Shown one piece after another: positions 24,309 through 38,799 of a stretch of 64,000 nucleotides of DNA (position 1 is its first letter; every line of letters begins with the position of its first letter). Source of the stretch: Calidifontibacillus erzurumensis (lineage in GTDB: Bacteria; Bacillota; Bacilli; Bacillales; Bacillaceae_J); contig NZ_JABTTE010000018.1 of NCBI RefSeq assembly GCF_013303125.1, positions 1 to 64,000 on the forward strand, read 5' to 3'. The notes beneath the pieces were generated by a model. The model searched no databases, was not told the DNA's origin, and saw only the letters and a list, made by a program, of their open reading frames with translations. Made by a program: the position numbers and the translations under genes.

Positions 24309-25103
24309 TTATGAGCGTAATATGATTAAGAAAACAGTCATTACTGCCAAAATGAGAAAGGCTACATGATCTTGGGCTTTCCAAACGAGCTTTCTTAATC
24401 TTGTACGACCTTCACCACCGCGGTATCCTCTTGCTTCCATCGCCAACGCAAGGTCCTCAGCTCTTTTAAAAGCACTTATAAAAAGTGGAACGAGCAACGG
24501 GATGATAGCCTGAAACCGCTCTTTCAAAGTACCTGAAGAAAAATCGACACCTCTTGCAGATTGTGCTTTCATAATTTTTTCCGTTTCTTCCATAAGCGTT
24601 GGAATAAAACGTAGAGAAATTGACATCATTAAAGCAATTTCATGTGCCGGAACTCCAATCTTTTTGAAAGGTGAAAGAAGGGCTTCCATTCCATCGGTAA
24701 TTTCAATCGGTGTCGTAGTTAGTGTAAGCAAACTTGTAATGACAATGAGCAGTACGAATCGAATAGAAATAAAAACTCCTTGTTTTATTCCTTCTTCGTA
24801 AATCGTTAGCCAGCCAAAATCTACAACTATATCTCCTTCTTTTGTCATGAACAAATGGAGTACCAACGTAAATAAGACAATCCATAAAATAGGTTTTAAA
24901 CCATTGAACACATAGCGGACAGGAACTTTTGATGATAATACAGCACCAACAGTAAATAGAAGTAATATCGAATAAGTTGCAATATTATTTGCTAAAAAGA
25001 TGATGAAAACAAATAGAAAAATTGCTAAAATTTTTGCTCGAGGGTCCATCCTATAAATAAAAGAATCTCCAGGTACATATTGGCCAATAATAACATTTTT
25101 CAT
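24309..25103 (-). CDS. ecfT: ECF transporter transmembrane component EcfT
   Basis: 264-aa membrane subunit that couples the two ATPases to exchangeable vitamin-binding S components (riboflavin, thiamin, biotin and others). Several hydrophobic segments occupy residues 25-140 and the C-terminus. The two coupling motifs QSARG (about 185) and MEARG (about 226) that dock on the ATPases are present. It follows ecfA2 after 3 bp with a G-rich RBS inside that junction. Shared (group II) ECF module as in B. subtilis ybxA-ybaE-ybaF. Confidence 0.96.
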   Translation of the reverse strand: MKNVIIGQYVPGDSFIYRMDPRAKILAIFLFVFIIFLANNIATYSILLLFTVGAVLSSKVPVRYVFNGLKPILWIVLFTLVLHLFMTKEGDIVVDFGWLTIYEEGIKQGVFISIRFVLLIVITSLLTLTTTPIEITDGMEALLSPFKKIGVPAHEIALMMSISLRFIPTLMEETEKIMKAQSARGVDFSSGTLKERFQAIIPLLVPLFISAFKRAEDLALAMEARGYRGGEGRTRLRKLVWKAQDHVAFLILAVMTVFLIILRS

Positions 25104-25106
25104 GTA

Positions 25107-25967
25107 TCAATGATCCCCCCGGGCTAGCAATTTACAAATTTCATCAGCAACATCTTCTACTGTAAATAAACTTGGCATTGGTTTTTTTATTCGTTCTGAG
25201 AGTGCTTGCATAAAATAAACAGACTCTGGGAGGTCCAAGCCTACCTTTTTTAATTTTTCAGGCTCCTGAAAAATTTCTGTTGGCGTTCCTTGCATATAAA
25301 TTGTTCCTTTCTCAAGGACGATAATATGGTCAGCATAAAAGGCTGCATCTTCCATGCTATGTGTGACAAGAATAGTTGTCAGCTTGCACTCTTCATGCAT
25401 CTTTTTGAACATATCCATAATTTCTTTACGTCCCCGAGGATCCAAGCCAGCCGTCGGTTCATCAAGGATTAAAACTTCCGGTTCCATCGCAAGAACCCCT
25501 GCGATCGCTACTCGCCGCATTTGTCCTCCGCTCAAATCAAAAGGCGATTTATGTAAAACTGTCTCTGGAAGACCTACAAGCTTCAATACCTCTCTCGCTT
25601 TCTTTTTTGCCTCTTCTTCTGGAACACCAAAATTAAGCGGACCGAAGCAAATATCTTTTTCAACCGTTTCTTCAAAAAGTTGATGTTCTGGATATTGAAA
25701 AACAATCCCTGCTTTTTTGCGGATGCTTTTTAAATCCTTCTGTTTTTCCGGTGTGATGGTTCGCTCACCAATTTGTATTTTGCCGCTCGTTGGCCGTAAC
25801 AACCCGTTGATATGCTGGATGAATGTTGATTTGCCTGAACCTGTATGACCTATAACCGCTTGAAATGTGCCTGATGAAATAAAAATATTTATATCGTAAA
25901 GCGCTCTTCGTTCAAAAGGAGTTTTCGGATTATAGAGGTGCTCTACATTTTCGAATATAATGTCCAT
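25107..25967 (-). CDS. ecfA2: ECF transporter ATP-binding subunit EcfA2
   Basis: 286-aa ABC ATPase. Walker A GHTGSGKST (about 40-48), Q-loop FQYPEHQLFEETV, signature DLSGGQMRR, Walker B VLILDEPTAGLDP and H-loop VTHSMED are all intact. It forms a heterodimer with EcfA1 to power vitamin uptake through EcfT. The first 25 bp overlap the end of ecfA1, so the two are translationally coupled. Confidence 0.97.
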   Translation of the reverse strand: MDIIFENVEHLYNPKTPFERRALYDINIFISSGTFQAVIGHTGSGKSTFIQHINGLLRPTSGKIQIGERTITPEKQKDLKSIRKKAGIVFQYPEHQLFEETVEKDICFGPLNFGVPEEEAKKKAREVLKLVGLPETVLHKSPFDLSGGQMRRVAIAGVLAMEPEVLILDEPTAGLDPRGRKEIMDMFKKMHEECKLTTILVTHSMEDAAFYADHIIVLEKGTIYMQGTPTEIFQEPEKLKKVGLDLPESVYFMQALSERIKKPMPSLFTVEDVADEICKLLARGDH

Positions 25968-26788
25968 AGTTCATTCACCAATTCTTGTTGTTTTAAATGG
26001 CATTTCGATATTTGAATACCTTTTTGGCGCAGCAGTCGGGAGAGCTTTACTGTAAAAGGCAAGTCTAACCCTAGCGATATTAATTGTTCGCCAAGATCGA
26101 AAATTTCTTCAGGGGTTCCTTCTGCGAAAAGTTCCCCTCGATTCATGACGATCACCCGGTCCGCTTGGGTCACTTCTTCAAGGTCATGGGTGATAGATAC
26201 AACACTCATATTACTAGATTCTTTCTGCAAAGCGCGAATCGTTTCAATTACTTCTTTTCGCCCCATTGGATCTAGCATTGATGTTGCTTCATCCAATATC
26301 ATGACAGCTGGCCTTAAAGCCAACACACCAGCTATTGCAACTCTTTGCTTTTGTCCGCCTGATAATCGATGGGGCTCGTAGTTGGTAAATTCACTCATTC
26401 GAACTTTAGCGATGCTTTCATCAATCCGCTTAATCATTTCTTCACGAGGTACGCCGATATTCTCTAGACCAAATGCAACATCATCTCGAACAGTTGTACC
26501 AACAAACTGATTATCCGGATTTTGAAAAACCATCCCCACTCTTTTTCGAATATCCCAAACGGTATCCTTCGTTAAAGGGATGTTTTCAACATGCACTGTA
26601 CCTGAATGGGGAAGCAACAAACCATTCAAAACTTTAGCTAATGTTGATTTTCCGGAACCATTATGGCCAACAATTGCCAACCATTCTCCTCGGAAAATTG
26701 AAAAACTGACACCTTTTAGTGCCCATTCACCATCATCCCGATAACGGAACTTTAAGTTTTCAATTTTAATAATCTCATCTCTACTCAT
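25943..26788 (-). CDS. ecfA1: ECF transporter ATP-binding subunit EcfA1
   Basis: 281-aa ABC ATPase with Walker A GHNGSGKST, Q-loop FQNPDNQFVGTTV, signature RLSGGQKQR, Walker B VMILDEATSMLDP and H-loop ITHDLEE. Partner of EcfA2. The open frame extends to 26884, but the added 32 residues run through the terminator hairpin after rplQ. ATG at 26788, with GGGTG upstream, gives exactly the length of the B. subtilis protein. Start of the ecfA1-ecfA2-ecfT-truA unit. Confidence 0.96.
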   Translation of the reverse strand: MSRDEIIKIENLKFRYRDDGEWALKGVSFSIFRGEWLAIVGHNGSGKSTLAKVLNGLLLPHSGTVHVENIPLTKDTVWDIRKRVGMVFQNPDNQFVGTTVRDDVAFGLENIGVPREEMIKRIDESIAKVRMSEFTNYEPHRLSGGQKQRVAIAGVLALRPAVMILDEATSMLDPMGRKEVIETIRALQKESSNMSVVSITHDLEEVTQADRVIVMNRGELFAEGTPEEIFDLGEQLISLGLDLPFTVKLSRLLRQKGIQISKCHLKQQELVNELWTLYSKM

Positions 26789-26814
26789 TAGGTTTTCACC
26801 CACTTCTGTATAAC

Positions 26815-26873
26815 AAAAAAAGGGCATAGATTCAGATCCCGTTCGTAAGATTCTGTCTCGCCCTTTTTGATGA
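26815..26873 (-). terminator. terminator after rplQ
   Basis: Minus strand: AAAAAGGGCGAGACAGAATC pairs with GATCTGAATCTATGCCC around a short loop, followed by seven Ts. It separates the ribosomal superoperon from the ecf module. Some readthrough is likely because no strong promoter is obvious before ecfA1. Confidence 0.8.
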
Positions 26874-26911
26874 ATTATGTTCATTCTATTTAATAAGCTC
26901 GCTAAGTAAAA

Positions 26912-27274
26912 CTAGACTAGCTCAATAATAACGATTGGAGCACCATCACCACGGCGTTGACCAAGCTTTAAAATGCGAGTATATCCACCTTGACGATCTT
27001 CATAGCGCTTCGCAATGTCATTGAAAAGCTTTTGAACAGCATATTCACCAGTTTCTTTATTCGCTACTTCATTGCGAATAAAAGCAGCTGCTTGACGGCG
27101 AGCATGTAAGTCGCCTCTCTTGCCAAGAGTAATCATTTTTTCAACAATTGAACGTAGCTCTTTCGCTTTTGCTTCAGTTGTTTCGATACGTTCGTTAATA
27201 ATTAAATCAGTGGCAAGATCGCGGAATAGTGCTTTACGTTGAGCAGATGTACGACCTAATTTTGCGTAAGCCAT
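26912..27274 (-). CDS. rplQ: 50S ribosomal protein L17
   Basis: 120-aa L17 near the polypeptide exit tunnel. It starts [20 protein letters not shown] and ends with the [14 protein letters not shown] segment; length is the Bacillus norm. Last gene of the ribosomal superoperon, 51 bp after rpoA, with a terminator about 40 bp on. Confidence 0.98.
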   Translation of the reverse strand: MAYAKLGRTSAQRKALFRDLATDLIINERIETTEAKAKELRSIVEKMITLGKRGDLHARRQAAAFIRNEVANKETGEYAVQKLFNDIAKRYEDRQGGYTRILKLGQRRGDGAPIVIIELV

Positions 27275-27325
27275 CTTAGTGTCCCTCCTTTATTATCATT
27301 CTGTTGTTCAGTGTAAAACCGTTTC

Positions 27326-28270
27326 TTATTCGTCTTTGCGAAGTCCAAGACCAAGCTCTTCCAGCTTTGCCTTTACTTCTTCTAACGATTTTCTACCAAG
27401 GTTGCGAACTTTCATCATATCTTCTTCGGTCTTGTTCGCTAATTCTTGTACCGTGTTAATGCCGGCACGTTTTAAGCAGTTGTAAGAACGAACAGATAAA
27501 TCAAGTTCCTCAATCGTCATTTCTAGAACTTTTTCTTTTTGGTCCTCTTCTTTTTCAACCATAATTTCAGCATTTTGGGCTTCGTCAGTCAAACCAACAA
27601 AGATGTTTAAATGCTCGGTTAAAATTTTTGCACCAAGCGAAACAGCTTCTTCTGGTCGAATGCTCCCATCTGTCCATACATCCAGTGTCAACTTGTCATA
27701 ATTTGCAACCTGCCCTACCCTCGTGTTTTCAACCGTATATGTTACACGAGATACTGGTGTATAGATCGAATCTATAGGAATAACACCAATCGGTTGATCT
27801 TCACGTTTATTTGCTTCTGCAGGCGTATAGCCACGGCCACGCTTCGCTGTTAATTTCATGCGCAGTCTACCGTTTTTTGCTAATGAAGCGATGTGGAGGT
27901 CGGGATTTAGAATCTCTACATCACTATCATGAGTAATGTCAGCGGCTGTTACTTCTCTTTCACCTTGAATATCAATTTCTAGAGTTTTTTCTTCATCTGA
28001 GTAAATTTTCAATGCTAACTTTTTAATATTCAAAATAATAGTTGTAACATCCTCCACTACACCTTCGATAGTAGAGAATTCATGTTGAACACCGTCGACT
28101 TGAATGGATGTTACAGCAGCCCCAGGGAGAGAGGATAATAGTATACGACGCAAGGAGTTTCCTAAAGTGGTACCATATCCACGCTCAAGCGGTTCGACAA
28201 CGAATTTACCAAAGGTAGCATCATCGCTGATTTCAACCGTTTCGATTTTTGGTTTTTCAATTTCTATCAT
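27326..28270 (-). CDS. rpoA: RNA polymerase subunit alpha
   Basis: 314-aa alpha subunit. The N-terminal domain (1-230) dimerises and scaffolds beta and beta'; [20 protein letters not shown] is conserved. The C-terminal domain (about 245-305; [19 protein letters not shown]) binds UP elements and activators. Normal length for Bacillus. It follows rpsK after a 200-bp gap that contains its own likely promoter and a stable leader hairpin, so its level may be set partly apart from the r-proteins. Confidence 0.98.
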   Translation of the reverse strand: MIEIEKPKIETVEISDDATFGKFVVEPLERGYGTTLGNSLRRILLSSLPGAAVTSIQVDGVQHEFSTIEGVVEDVTTIILNIKKLALKIYSDEEKTLEIDIQGEREVTAADITHDSDVEILNPDLHIASLAKNGRLRMKLTAKRGRGYTPAEANKREDQPIGVIPIDSIYTPVSRVTYTVENTRVGQVANYDKLTLDVWTDGSIRPEEAVSLGAKILTEHLNIFVGLTDEAQNAEIMVEKEEDQKEKVLEMTIEELDLSVRSYNCLKRAGINTVQELANKTEEDMMKVRNLGRKSLEEVKAKLEELGLGLRKDE

Positions 28271-28302
28271 TCAATAAACCCTCCTTCAAAACGTCGAAAC
28301 CT

Positions 28303-28347
28303 CGGCTAGGGAGCATTGAGCAAAAAAGCGATTCCCTTCCCTAACCG
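28303..28347 (-). promoter_or_regulatory. leader hairpin upstream of rpoA
   Basis: Minus strand: CGGTTAGGGA pairs with TCCCTAGCCG (one G-U) around a 25-nt loop, ending about 32 nt before the rpoA start. There is no T tract, so it is not a simple terminator. Function unknown; possible RNA stability or autoregulation element. Confidence 0.5.
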
Positions 28348-28425
28348 AAATTCCCCATTAGGCAATTCCCAAATGTGCACAACAAAATTGTTTTATCTGC
28401 TAAACGTTCGTTGTTAAAAACTGTC

Positions 28426-28454
28426 ATCATATCCCATTATAGACAGTGTTCCAA
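28426..28454 (-). promoter_or_regulatory. probable sigma-A promoter of rpoA
   Basis: Minus strand: TTGGAA (28449-28454), 17-bp spacer, TATGAT (28426-28431), about 155 bp before rpoA. Confidence 0.5.
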
Positions 28455-28470
28455 AATATATACAGATAAA

Positions 28471-28860
<390 letters not shown>

Positions 28861-28881
28861 CTATAAGTTCCCTCCTTTACC

Positions 28882-29400
<519 letters not shown>

Positions 29401-29415
29401 TTACGGAGTGCTATT

Positions 29416-29634
29416 TTATTTGTAACGATATGTGATACGACCCCGAGTTAAATCATATGGAGATAACTCGACGGTTACTTTATCACCTGGCAAAATTCGT
29501 ATGAAGTGCATGCGAATTTTACCAGATACATGTGCTAATACAGTATGACCGTTTTCCAATTCCACTTTAAACATCGCGTTTGGCAGAGTCTCGACGACCG
29601 TACCTTCTACTTCAATTACATCCTCTTTCGCCAT
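29416..29634 (-). CDS. infA: translation initiation factor IF-1
   Basis: 72-aa S1-type OB-fold factor that binds the ribosomal A site during initiation. The sequence starts [20 protein letters not shown] and ends [12 protein letters not shown], the Bacillus IF-1 length. ATG at 29634 has GGGAGAG 7 nt upstream; the frame reads further up, but that part is non-homologous. The start overlaps the last 23 bp of the KOW protein gene. Confidence 0.98.
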   Translation of the reverse strand: MAKEDVIEVEGTVVETLPNAMFKVELENGHTVLAHVSGKIRMHFIRILPGDKVTVELSPYDLTRGRITYRYK

Positions 29635-29947
29635 CAAGTTGCTCTCCCTTCTCAAAATCAGTAATTTGCTCATTGACAAACTTTGAAACAGCAAACCTTA
29701 GCTTACCATTTGTCACACGACCTGTTTCATTTATACTGTTCTGAATTTCCGGAGAAACATAATCAAAAAATTCAAGATGATTAATGTTCTTCTTCTTTGG
29801 CCGATCAAATTTACGTTTATCGCCATCAGCAATATATACAAAGCGTTCATCGAGGACTTTTAAAATAACAGCAAATTGACCAGCATCTCTTCCCTGCAGA
29901 ATTCTTACTAACTGACCTATTCGCGGCCTCGATTCAGGTTCATTCAC
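29612..29947 (-). CDS. ybzG: KOW-domain RNA-binding protein
   Basis: 111-aa protein with a KOW motif near the N-terminus ([20 protein letters not shown]), similar to L14e/L27e-type ribosome-associated proteins. It sits between map and infA, where B. subtilis has ybzG. It probably binds rRNA or the ribosome, but its role is not established. The C-terminal 23 bp overlap infA, which suggests coupled translation. The C-terminal 50 residues have no recognisable domain. Confidence 0.85.
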   Translation of the reverse strand: MNEPESRPRIGQLVRILQGRDAGQFAVILKVLDERFVYIADGDKRKFDRPKKKNINHLEFFDYVSPEIQNSINETGRVTNGKLRFAVSKFVNEQITDFEKGEQLDGERGCN

Positions 29948-29963
29948 CCAAAATCACCTTCAC

Positions 29964-31408
<1,445 letters not shown>

Positions 31409-31435
31409 CTATACCTCTGCTAACCTAATCCTATC

Positions 31436-32722
31436 CTATTTCAAAAACCCTTTGTAATGTCTCTTCACCAATTGGCTTTCCAGCTGTTTCATTGTTTCAA
31501 GCGCAACCCCGACAACAATTAATAGGCTGGTTCCGCCAATTTGTACCGACTGAGGCAAGCCCGCAACATTAATGAAGAAAACAGGAAGTACAGATATAAC
31601 TGCCAGGAAGATGGATCCTACAATGGTTAGTCTATAAAGAATGCGAGTTAGGTACTCTTGAGTACTTTTTCCTGGTCGAATACCTGGAACGTAACCACCT
31701 TGTTTCTTTAGGTTTTCTGCCATTTGTTCAGGGTTCACTTGAATAAATGTATAGAAATAGGTAAATGCAATGATTAAGATTACATAAATAATCATACCAA
31801 TTGGATGCGAGTAATTAAATGTTGTCTGAATCCAAGTGGTAATATCATTTGTTCCAAAGAAACCAGCAATTGTCGGCGGCGTTATTAAAAACGAAATTGC
31901 GAAGATTACTGGTATGACCCCTGCTGCATTTACTTTGATTGGCAGATGTGTTGAATGACCACCAACTGGGTTTCGATTTACAAGCCTTTTTGCATATTGA
32001 ATCGGAATTTTACGGACCGCTTGTTGAATAAATATGGTTCCAACAACGACCGCTAAAACTGCCAAGAACAATAGAACAACCGTAACGATCCTTAAGAATA
32101 GTGCTTCTCCAGCACCTTCAATTTGTTGAGCATAGATTTGGTTAACTGCTGTTGGAATAGCAGCAACAATCCCTGCGAAGATTAAAATCGAGATACCATT
32201 CCCAACACCGTGTGTTGTAATAAGCTCTCCTAACCAAAGGAGGAAGGCTGTTCCAGCAGTTAACACTAATGCAATTAATAAATACGTTCCAATTCCCGGG
32301 TTTTTAATTAAACCTGGGAACAAGTTATTAAATCCGATCGACATTCCAATCGCTTGAATAAATCCAAGCACAATTGTACCGTAGCGGGTAAACTGAGCTA
32401 ACTTACGACGTCCGACCTCTCCTTGTTTAGACCACTCAGTAAACTTTGGAACAACATCCATTTGCAAAAGCTGTATGATAATGGATGCTGTAATGTAAGG
32501 CATGATTCCCATCGCAAATATCGAGAAGTTTTGCAGCGCTCCACCACCAAATGTATTTAGCAAGCCAAATACACTTTGATCGCTAAGCTTGATAACTTCT
32601 GTATTTACTCCGGGAACCGGTATAAAACTACCGAGCCTAAAAACTACGAGCATTAACAAGGTGAATACGATTTTCCGCCGTATTTCACCTACTCGTATAA
32701 AATTGGAGATTGTCTCAAACAT
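31436..32722 (-). CDS. secY: protein translocase subunit SecY
   Basis: 428-aa channel subunit of the Sec translocase with ten predicted membrane helices. The N-terminal amphipathic segment, the plug region after TM1 (GVNTEVIKL...NTFGGGALQNFSIFAMGIMPYI split motif) and the cytosolic loop KRLVNRNPVGG are conserved. It partners SecE (59676) and SecG. Start ATG shares one base with the rplO stop codon, so expression is coupled to ribosomal proteins. Confidence 0.97.
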   Translation of the reverse strand: MFETISNFIRVGEIRRKIVFTLLMLVVFRLGSFIPVPGVNTEVIKLSDQSVFGLLNTFGGGALQNFSIFAMGIMPYITASIIIQLLQMDVVPKFTEWSKQGEVGRRKLAQFTRYGTIVLGFIQAIGMSIGFNNLFPGLIKNPGIGTYLLIALVLTAGTAFLLWLGELITTHGVGNGISILIFAGIVAAIPTAVNQIYAQQIEGAGEALFLRIVTVVLLFLAVLAVVVGTIFIQQAVRKIPIQYAKRLVNRNPVGGHSTHLPIKVNAAGVIPVIFAISFLITPPTIAGFFGTNDITTWIQTTFNYSHPIGMIIYVILIIAFTYFYTFIQVNPEQMAENLKKQGGYVPGIRPGKSTQEYLTRILYRLTIVGSIFLAVISVLPVFFINVAGLPQSVQIGGTSLLIVVGVALETMKQLESQLVKRHYKGFLK

Positions 32723-33162
32723 TAAACCACCTCAGTTTTACCGCCAGCAGCCTCGATCGCTTCTTTTGCAGAAGCTGAGAACTTATGTGCTTTAACAGTA
32801 AGGTTCTTTTCTAACTTACCATTTCCAAGTACTTTTACGCCAGATTTTAATTTGCTGACAACACCTGTTTCTAAAAGCAATTCAGGTGTAACTTCTGTAC
32901 CGTTCTCAAAGCGATTTAATGTTTCAACATTTACAATTGCGTATTCTTTACGATTAATGTTAGTAAATCCGCGTTTTGGAAGACGTTGGAATAGAGGCAT
33001 TTGTCCACCTTCGAAACCAAGACGTACACCGCCGCCAGAACGCGCTTTTTGACCTTTATGACCTCTTCCTGATGTCTTACCGTTTCCTGAACCCATACCG
33101 CGGCCAACGCGATTGCGCTCTTTACGAGAACCTACTGCTGGTTTTAACTCATGAAGTTTCAT
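32722..33162 (-). CDS. rplO: 50S ribosomal protein L15
   Basis: 146-aa L15. The N-terminal half is a long basic, glycine-rich extension ([20 protein letters not shown]) that reaches into 23S rRNA; the C-terminal half is globular. [18 protein letters not shown] start and length are standard. It overlaps secY by one base. Confidence 0.98.
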   Translation of the reverse strand: MKLHELKPAVGSRKERNRVGRGMGSGNGKTSGRGHKGQKARSGGGVRLGFEGGQMPLFQRLPKRGFTNINRKEYAIVNVETLNRFENGTEVTPELLLETGVVSKLKSGVKVLGNGKLEKNLTVKAHKFSASAKEAIEAAGGKTEVV

Positions 33163-33194
33163 TCTTGCACCTCCTCTTCAATTAGCTTTTCTAT

Positions 33195-33377
33195 TTAAAT
33201 TTCTTCAACAGTTACTAAATGAGACACTTTATTAATCATTCCACGAATTGCTGGATTGTCTTCGTGAACGACTGTTTGACGAATCTTCCGTAAACCTAAT
33301 GTTTTTACAGTGGCTCTTTGATCTTCTGGACGACCAATAACACTGCGTTTGAGGGTGATTTGAAGTTTTTTAGCCAT
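33195..33377 (-). CDS. rpmD: 50S ribosomal protein L30
   Basis: 60-aa L30 of the short bacterial type. It starts [20 protein letters not shown] and contains the [22 protein letters not shown] core. It is 12 bp after rpsE and 32 bp before rplO, normal spc-operon order. Confidence 0.97.
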   Translation of the reverse strand: MAKKLQITLKRSVIGRPEDQRATVKTLGLRKIRQTVVHEDNPAIRGMINKVSHLVTVEEI

Positions 33378-33389
33378 TTCTTTCCCTCC

Positions 33390-33890
33390 TTATCCTAACA
33401 GTTCTTCTACAGTTTTGCCACGTAACTTCGCAACATCATTAGCACGTTTTAATGATTTTAACCCTTCCATTGTAGCACGTACCATGTTAATAGGAGTGTT
33501 AGAACCTAATGATTTAGAAAGAATATCGCCGATACCTGCTAATTCAAGCACCGCACGAACAGGACCACCAGCGATAACACCTGTACCTTCAGAAGCTGGC
33601 TTTAATAATACATTTCCTGCACCAAAATGACCGACCACTTCATGCGGAATAGTTGTGCCAACGATTGGTACGCTAATTAAGTTTTTCTTCGCATCTTCGA
33701 TTGCTTTACGAATTGCATCTGGTACTTCTTGTGCCTTACCTGTTCCAAAACCTACATGGCCATTTTTATCGCCAACTACTACAAGCGCAGCAAAGCGGAA
33801 GCGACGACCACCTTTAACAACTTTTGCTACACGGTTTACGGTTACTACGCGCTCTTCAAGCTCTAATTTATTCGGATCAATACGACGCAT
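33390..33890 (-). CDS. rpsE: 30S ribosomal protein S5
   Basis: 166-aa S5, involved in decoding fidelity and mRNA unwinding at the entry site. The N-terminal S5 double-stranded RNA-binding domain contains [20 protein letters not shown], the loop where spectinomycin-resistance changes occur; it looks wild type. Normal length. Between rplR and rpmD. Confidence 0.98.
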   Translation of the reverse strand: MRRIDPNKLELEERVVTVNRVAKVVKGGRRFRFAALVVVGDKNGHVGFGTGKAQEVPDAIRKAIEDAKKNLISVPIVGTTIPHEVVGHFGAGNVLLKPASEGTGVIAGGPVRAVLELAGIGDILSKSLGSNTPINMVRATMEGLKSLKRANDVAKLRGKTVEELLG

Positions 33891-33913
33891 TAAAATATTT
33901 CCCTCCTTTTTAA

Positions 33914-34276
33914 TTAGAATTCTAGTCCAGCTTCACGTGCTGAATCAGCTAGTGCTTTTACTCTACCATGGTATAAATAGCCGCCACGGTCAAAGACTAC
34001 TTCTTTAATACCTTTTTCTAACGCACGTTTTGCAACTAGCTCTCCGACCTTTTGTGCTGCTGCAATATTTCCTGTTGATTCAAGATTTAAATCTTTTTCA
34101 AGTGTTGATGCGCTTGCCAATGTAACTTGATTTACATCATCGATCAATTGAGCGTAAATATGCTGATTCGAACGGAATACGTTTAAACGTGGACGTTCTG
34201 GAGTTCCCTTAACTTTTGAACGAATACGAGCATGTCTTTTTTTACGAACAGCATTTTTATCAAGTTTAGTAATCAT
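33914..34276 (-). CDS. rplR: 50S ribosomal protein L18
   Basis: 120-aa L18, which with L5 binds 5S rRNA in the central protuberance. Basic N-terminus ([19 protein letters not shown]) and conserved [14 protein letters not shown] and [20 protein letters not shown] blocks. Normal spacing in the spc operon. Confidence 0.98.
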   Translation of the reverse strand: MITKLDKNAVRKKRHARIRSKVKGTPERPRLNVFRSNQHIYAQLIDDVNQVTLASASTLEKDLNLESTGNIAAAQKVGELVAKRALEKGIKEVVFDRGGYLYHGRVKALADSAREAGLEF

Positions 34277-34310
34277 TCGGTTTCACTCCTTTCTTATGCA
34301 CTAAGAAGCA

Positions 34311-34850
34311 TTATTTCTTCGCAGTTTTACCTTCCTTACGACGTACATATTCACCTTCGTAACGGATACCTTTGCCTTTATATGGCTCTGGTGGACGTAC
34401 AGCGCGAATGTTCGCAGCAACTGCACCAACACGTTCTTTGTCGATACCTTTTACGATGATTTTTGTATTTGCTGGAACTTCAATCTCAATTCCTTGTTCA
34501 GGTTGAATTTCTACAGGATGTGAATACCCAACGTTAAGTACAAGTTTATTACCTGATTTAGATGCGCGGTAACCGACCCCGATCAACTCAAGTGATTTTT
34601 CAAAACCTTTCGTAACACCTTCAACCATGTTACCAAGAATCGCACGTGTCGTACCATGCAATGAACGATGTTCTTTATCGTCAGAAGGACGTTCTACTGT
34701 AAGAATGTTACCTTCAACTTTAATAGTCATATCTGGATGAAAAGCACGTGTTAATTCGCCTTTTGGTCCTTTTACTGTTACTACGTTATTATTATTCGTT
34801 AACGTAACCCCTTCTGGGATCTCAAGTATTTTCTTACCAATACGAGACAT
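34311..34850 (-). CDS. rplF: 50S ribosomal protein L6
   Basis: 179-aa L6 made of two similar domains, near the sarcin-ricin loop and factor-binding site. It starts [15 protein letters not shown] and ends with the [20 protein letters not shown] segment. Full length and colinear with relatives. Confidence 0.98.
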   Translation of the reverse strand: MSRIGKKILEIPEGVTLTNNNNVVTVKGPKGELTRAFHPDMTIKVEGNILTVERPSDDKEHRSLHGTTRAILGNMVEGVTKGFEKSLELIGVGYRASKSGNKLVLNVGYSHPVEIQPEQGIEIEVPANTKIIVKGIDKERVGAVAANIRAVRPPEPYKGKGIRYEGEYVRRKEGKTAKK

Positions 34851-34878
34851 CTGTTACACCTCCATTCACAACAAATTC

Positions 34879-35298
<420 letters not shown>

Positions 35299-35307
35299 TT
35301 AACGGTA

Positions 35308-35493
35308 TTACCAACTTGCTTTTTTAACCCCAGGAATTTGACCAGCATAGGCTAGTTCACGGAAACAAATCCGGCAAAGTCTGAATTTGCGATACACTGA
35401 GTGCGGGCGGCCGCAGCGTTCACAACGTGTATATTCGCGCACAGCAAACTTTTGCGGACGTTTTTGCTTAGCGATCATTGATTTTTTGGCCAC
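35308..35493 (-). CDS. rpsN: 30S ribosomal protein S14, type Z
   Basis: 61-aa zinc-binding S14. The zinc ribbon is complete: [20 protein letters not shown] supplies four cysteines. This is the housekeeping zinc form found in the Bacillus spc operon; the zinc-free rpsN2 is encoded elsewhere. Between rplE and rpsH. Confidence 0.98.
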   Translation of the reverse strand: MAKKSMIAKQKRPQKFAVREYTRCERCGRPHSVYRKFRLCRICFRELAYAGQIPGVKKASW

Positions 35494-35513
35494 GAATTTC
35501 CCTCCTTTTTACA

Positions 35514-36053
35514 TTACTTTTGGAACGGCATGCCCAATTGAGCTAATAACTCGCGAGCTTCTTCGTCTGTTTTAGCAGTAGTTACGATAACGATATCCAT
35601 ACCACGTACTTTTGCAACTTTATCGTAATCAATTTCAGGGAAAATCAATTGTTCTTTAATACCTAAAGTATAGTTTCCGCGACCATCAAATGATTTTTTA
35701 GAAACACCTCTAAAGTCACGTACACGAGGCAGGGAAACTGAAACCAACTTGTCAAGGAATTCATACATGCGCTCACCGCGAAGTGTTACTTTCGCGCCAA
35801 TCGGCATTCCTTCACGTAATCTGAAACCTGCGATTGATTTTTTTGCTCTTGTTACTACAGGTTTTTGTCCTGAGATTGCTGCTAATTCTTCTACTGCATT
35901 ATCAAGTGCTTTTGAATTTTGAACAGCATCACCCACACCCATATTGATTACAATTTTTTCAATTTTAGGTGCTTGCATAATTGATTTATAGTTGAATTTG
36001 CTCATAAGAGCTGGTACTACTTCTTTTAAATATTTTTCTTTTAGGCGATTCAC
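35514..36053 (-). CDS. rplE: 50S ribosomal protein L5
   Basis: 179-aa L5, binding 5S rRNA and P-site tRNA. It starts [17 protein letters not shown] and carries [18 protein letters not shown] and [21 protein letters not shown] as family blocks. The C-terminal [13 protein letters not shown] motif is intact. Normal order after rplX. Confidence 0.98.
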   Translation of the reverse strand: MNRLKEKYLKEVVPALMSKFNYKSIMQAPKIEKIVINMGVGDAVQNSKALDNAVEELAAISGQKPVVTRAKKSIAGFRLREGMPIGAKVTLRGERMYEFLDKLVSVSLPRVRDFRGVSKKSFDGRGNYTLGIKEQLIFPEIDYDKVAKVRGMDIVIVTTAKTDEEARELLAQLGMPFQK

Positions 36054-36079
36054 GTGTAGGGACCTCCTTTCATAACGAA

Positions 36080-36391
36080 CTATTTATCCAATACTTCACC
36101 TGAACGTTTTGCAATACGTACTTTTTTGCCATCGATAACTTTGTAACCTACACGGGTAGGCTTGCCAGTTTTAGGGTCGATCGGCATTACGTTTGATACA
36201 TGAATAGGTGCCTCTTTGCTAATGATTCCACCTTGAGGATTCATTTGAGTAGGCTTTGAGTGTTTTTTAACGATGTTCACACCTTCTACTAAGACACGGT
36301 CTTTTTTCGGATATGCCGCAAGGACAACTCCTTGTTTACCTTTGTCTTTTCCAGAGATCACTTGAACTTTGTCACCTTTTTTTACATGCAT
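36080..36391 (-). CDS. rplX: 50S ribosomal protein L24
   Basis: 103-aa L24, an assembly initiator near the exit tunnel. The N-terminal KOW motif [20 protein letters not shown] is clear, followed by the INIVKKH-like [17 protein letters not shown] loop. Standard length, between rplN and rplE. Confidence 0.98.
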   Translation of the reverse strand: MHVKKGDKVQVISGKDKGKQGVVLAAYPKKDRVLVEGVNIVKKHSKPTQMNPQGGIISKEAPIHVSNVMPIDPKTGKPTRVGYKVIDGKKVRIAKRSGEVLDK

Positions 36392-36430
36392 CTGTTAGAC
36401 ACCTCCTTCAAGGCCATATAGAAATCTTTT

Positions 36431-36799
36431 TTATAGTACTTCTGGAGCTAATGATACGATTTTCATAAAGTTTTTGTCGCGTAATTCACGGGCAACAGGG
36501 CCGAAAATACGAGTACCACGTGGGCTCTTATCTTCACGGATAATTACGCAAGCATTTTCATCAAATCGAATATATGAACCGTCTGCACGGCGCACTCCTC
36601 TTTTTGTGCGAACAACTACAGCTTTAACAACGTCACCTTTTTTGACAACGCCTCCTGGTGTTGCTTGTTTGACAGTGCATACAATAATATCACCAATATT
36701 AGCTGTCTTTTTGTTAGAACCACCAAGAACTTTAATAGTTAGCACTTCACGTGCACCTGAGTTGTCAGCAACTTTCAAACGAGATTCTGTTTGAATCAT
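36431..36799 (-). CDS. rplN: 50S ribosomal protein L14
   Basis: 122-aa beta-barrel L14 at the subunit interface. It starts [20 protein letters not shown] and contains the signature around [20 protein letters not shown]. Conserved length, 31 bp after the rpsQ gene's neighbour spacing pattern in the S10-spc operon. Confidence 0.98.
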   Translation of the reverse strand: MIQTESRLKVADNSGAREVLTIKVLGGSNKKTANIGDIIVCTVKQATPGGVVKKGDVVKAVVVRTKRGVRRADGSYIRFDENACVIIREDKSPRGTRIFGPVARELRDKNFMKIVSLAPEVL

Positions 36800-36847
36800 C
36801 GATGAGTACCTCCTTTCGGATCAATTATTGTTTAACCGATCTTTAAA

Positions 36848-37111
<264 letters not shown>

Positions 37112-37131
37112 TTACGCTAACCTCCTCTCGA

Positions 37132-38427
<1,296 letters not shown>

Positions 38428-38439
38428 TACTATCCCTCC

Positions 38440-38781
38440 TTACTTTTCAGATACAACCACTGTAATATGGCTTGTGCGTTTGTTGATTCTGCTTGCACGG
38501 CCTTGTGCACGTGGACGGAAACGTTTCAATGTCGGACCTTCATCAACATATGCTTTAGAAATTACTAAATTATTAGCGTCCATTTCATAGTTATGTTCTG
38601 CATTTGCAATCGCTGATTTTAATACTTTTTCGATAATCGGCGATGCAGCTTTTGGTGTATGGCGAAGAATAGCAATTGCTTCACCTACTTGCTTACCTCG
38701 AATTAAGTCAATTACAAGACGAGCTTTACGAGGAGCAATCCGAACAGTTCTTGCTACGGCTTTAGCTTCTTTAACTTCCAT
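38440..38781 (-). CDS. rplV: 50S ribosomal protein L22
   Basis: 113-aa L22 lining the exit tunnel. It contains [19 protein letters not shown] and the tunnel loop near [20 protein letters not shown], where macrolide-resistance changes arise; it looks wild type. Normal length and position. Confidence 0.98.
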   Translation of the reverse strand: MEVKEAKAVARTVRIAPRKARLVIDLIRGKQVGEAIAILRHTPKAASPIIEKVLKSAIANAEHNYEMDANNLVISKAYVDEGPTLKRFRPRAQGRASRINKRTSHITVVVSEK

Positions 38782-38799
38782 TCAAGTACCTCCTCTCTA

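Noticed and set aside
26789-26884. N-terminal extension of EcfA1 by 32 residues
   Set aside because: The extension runs through the rplQ terminator hairpin and lacks an RBS.
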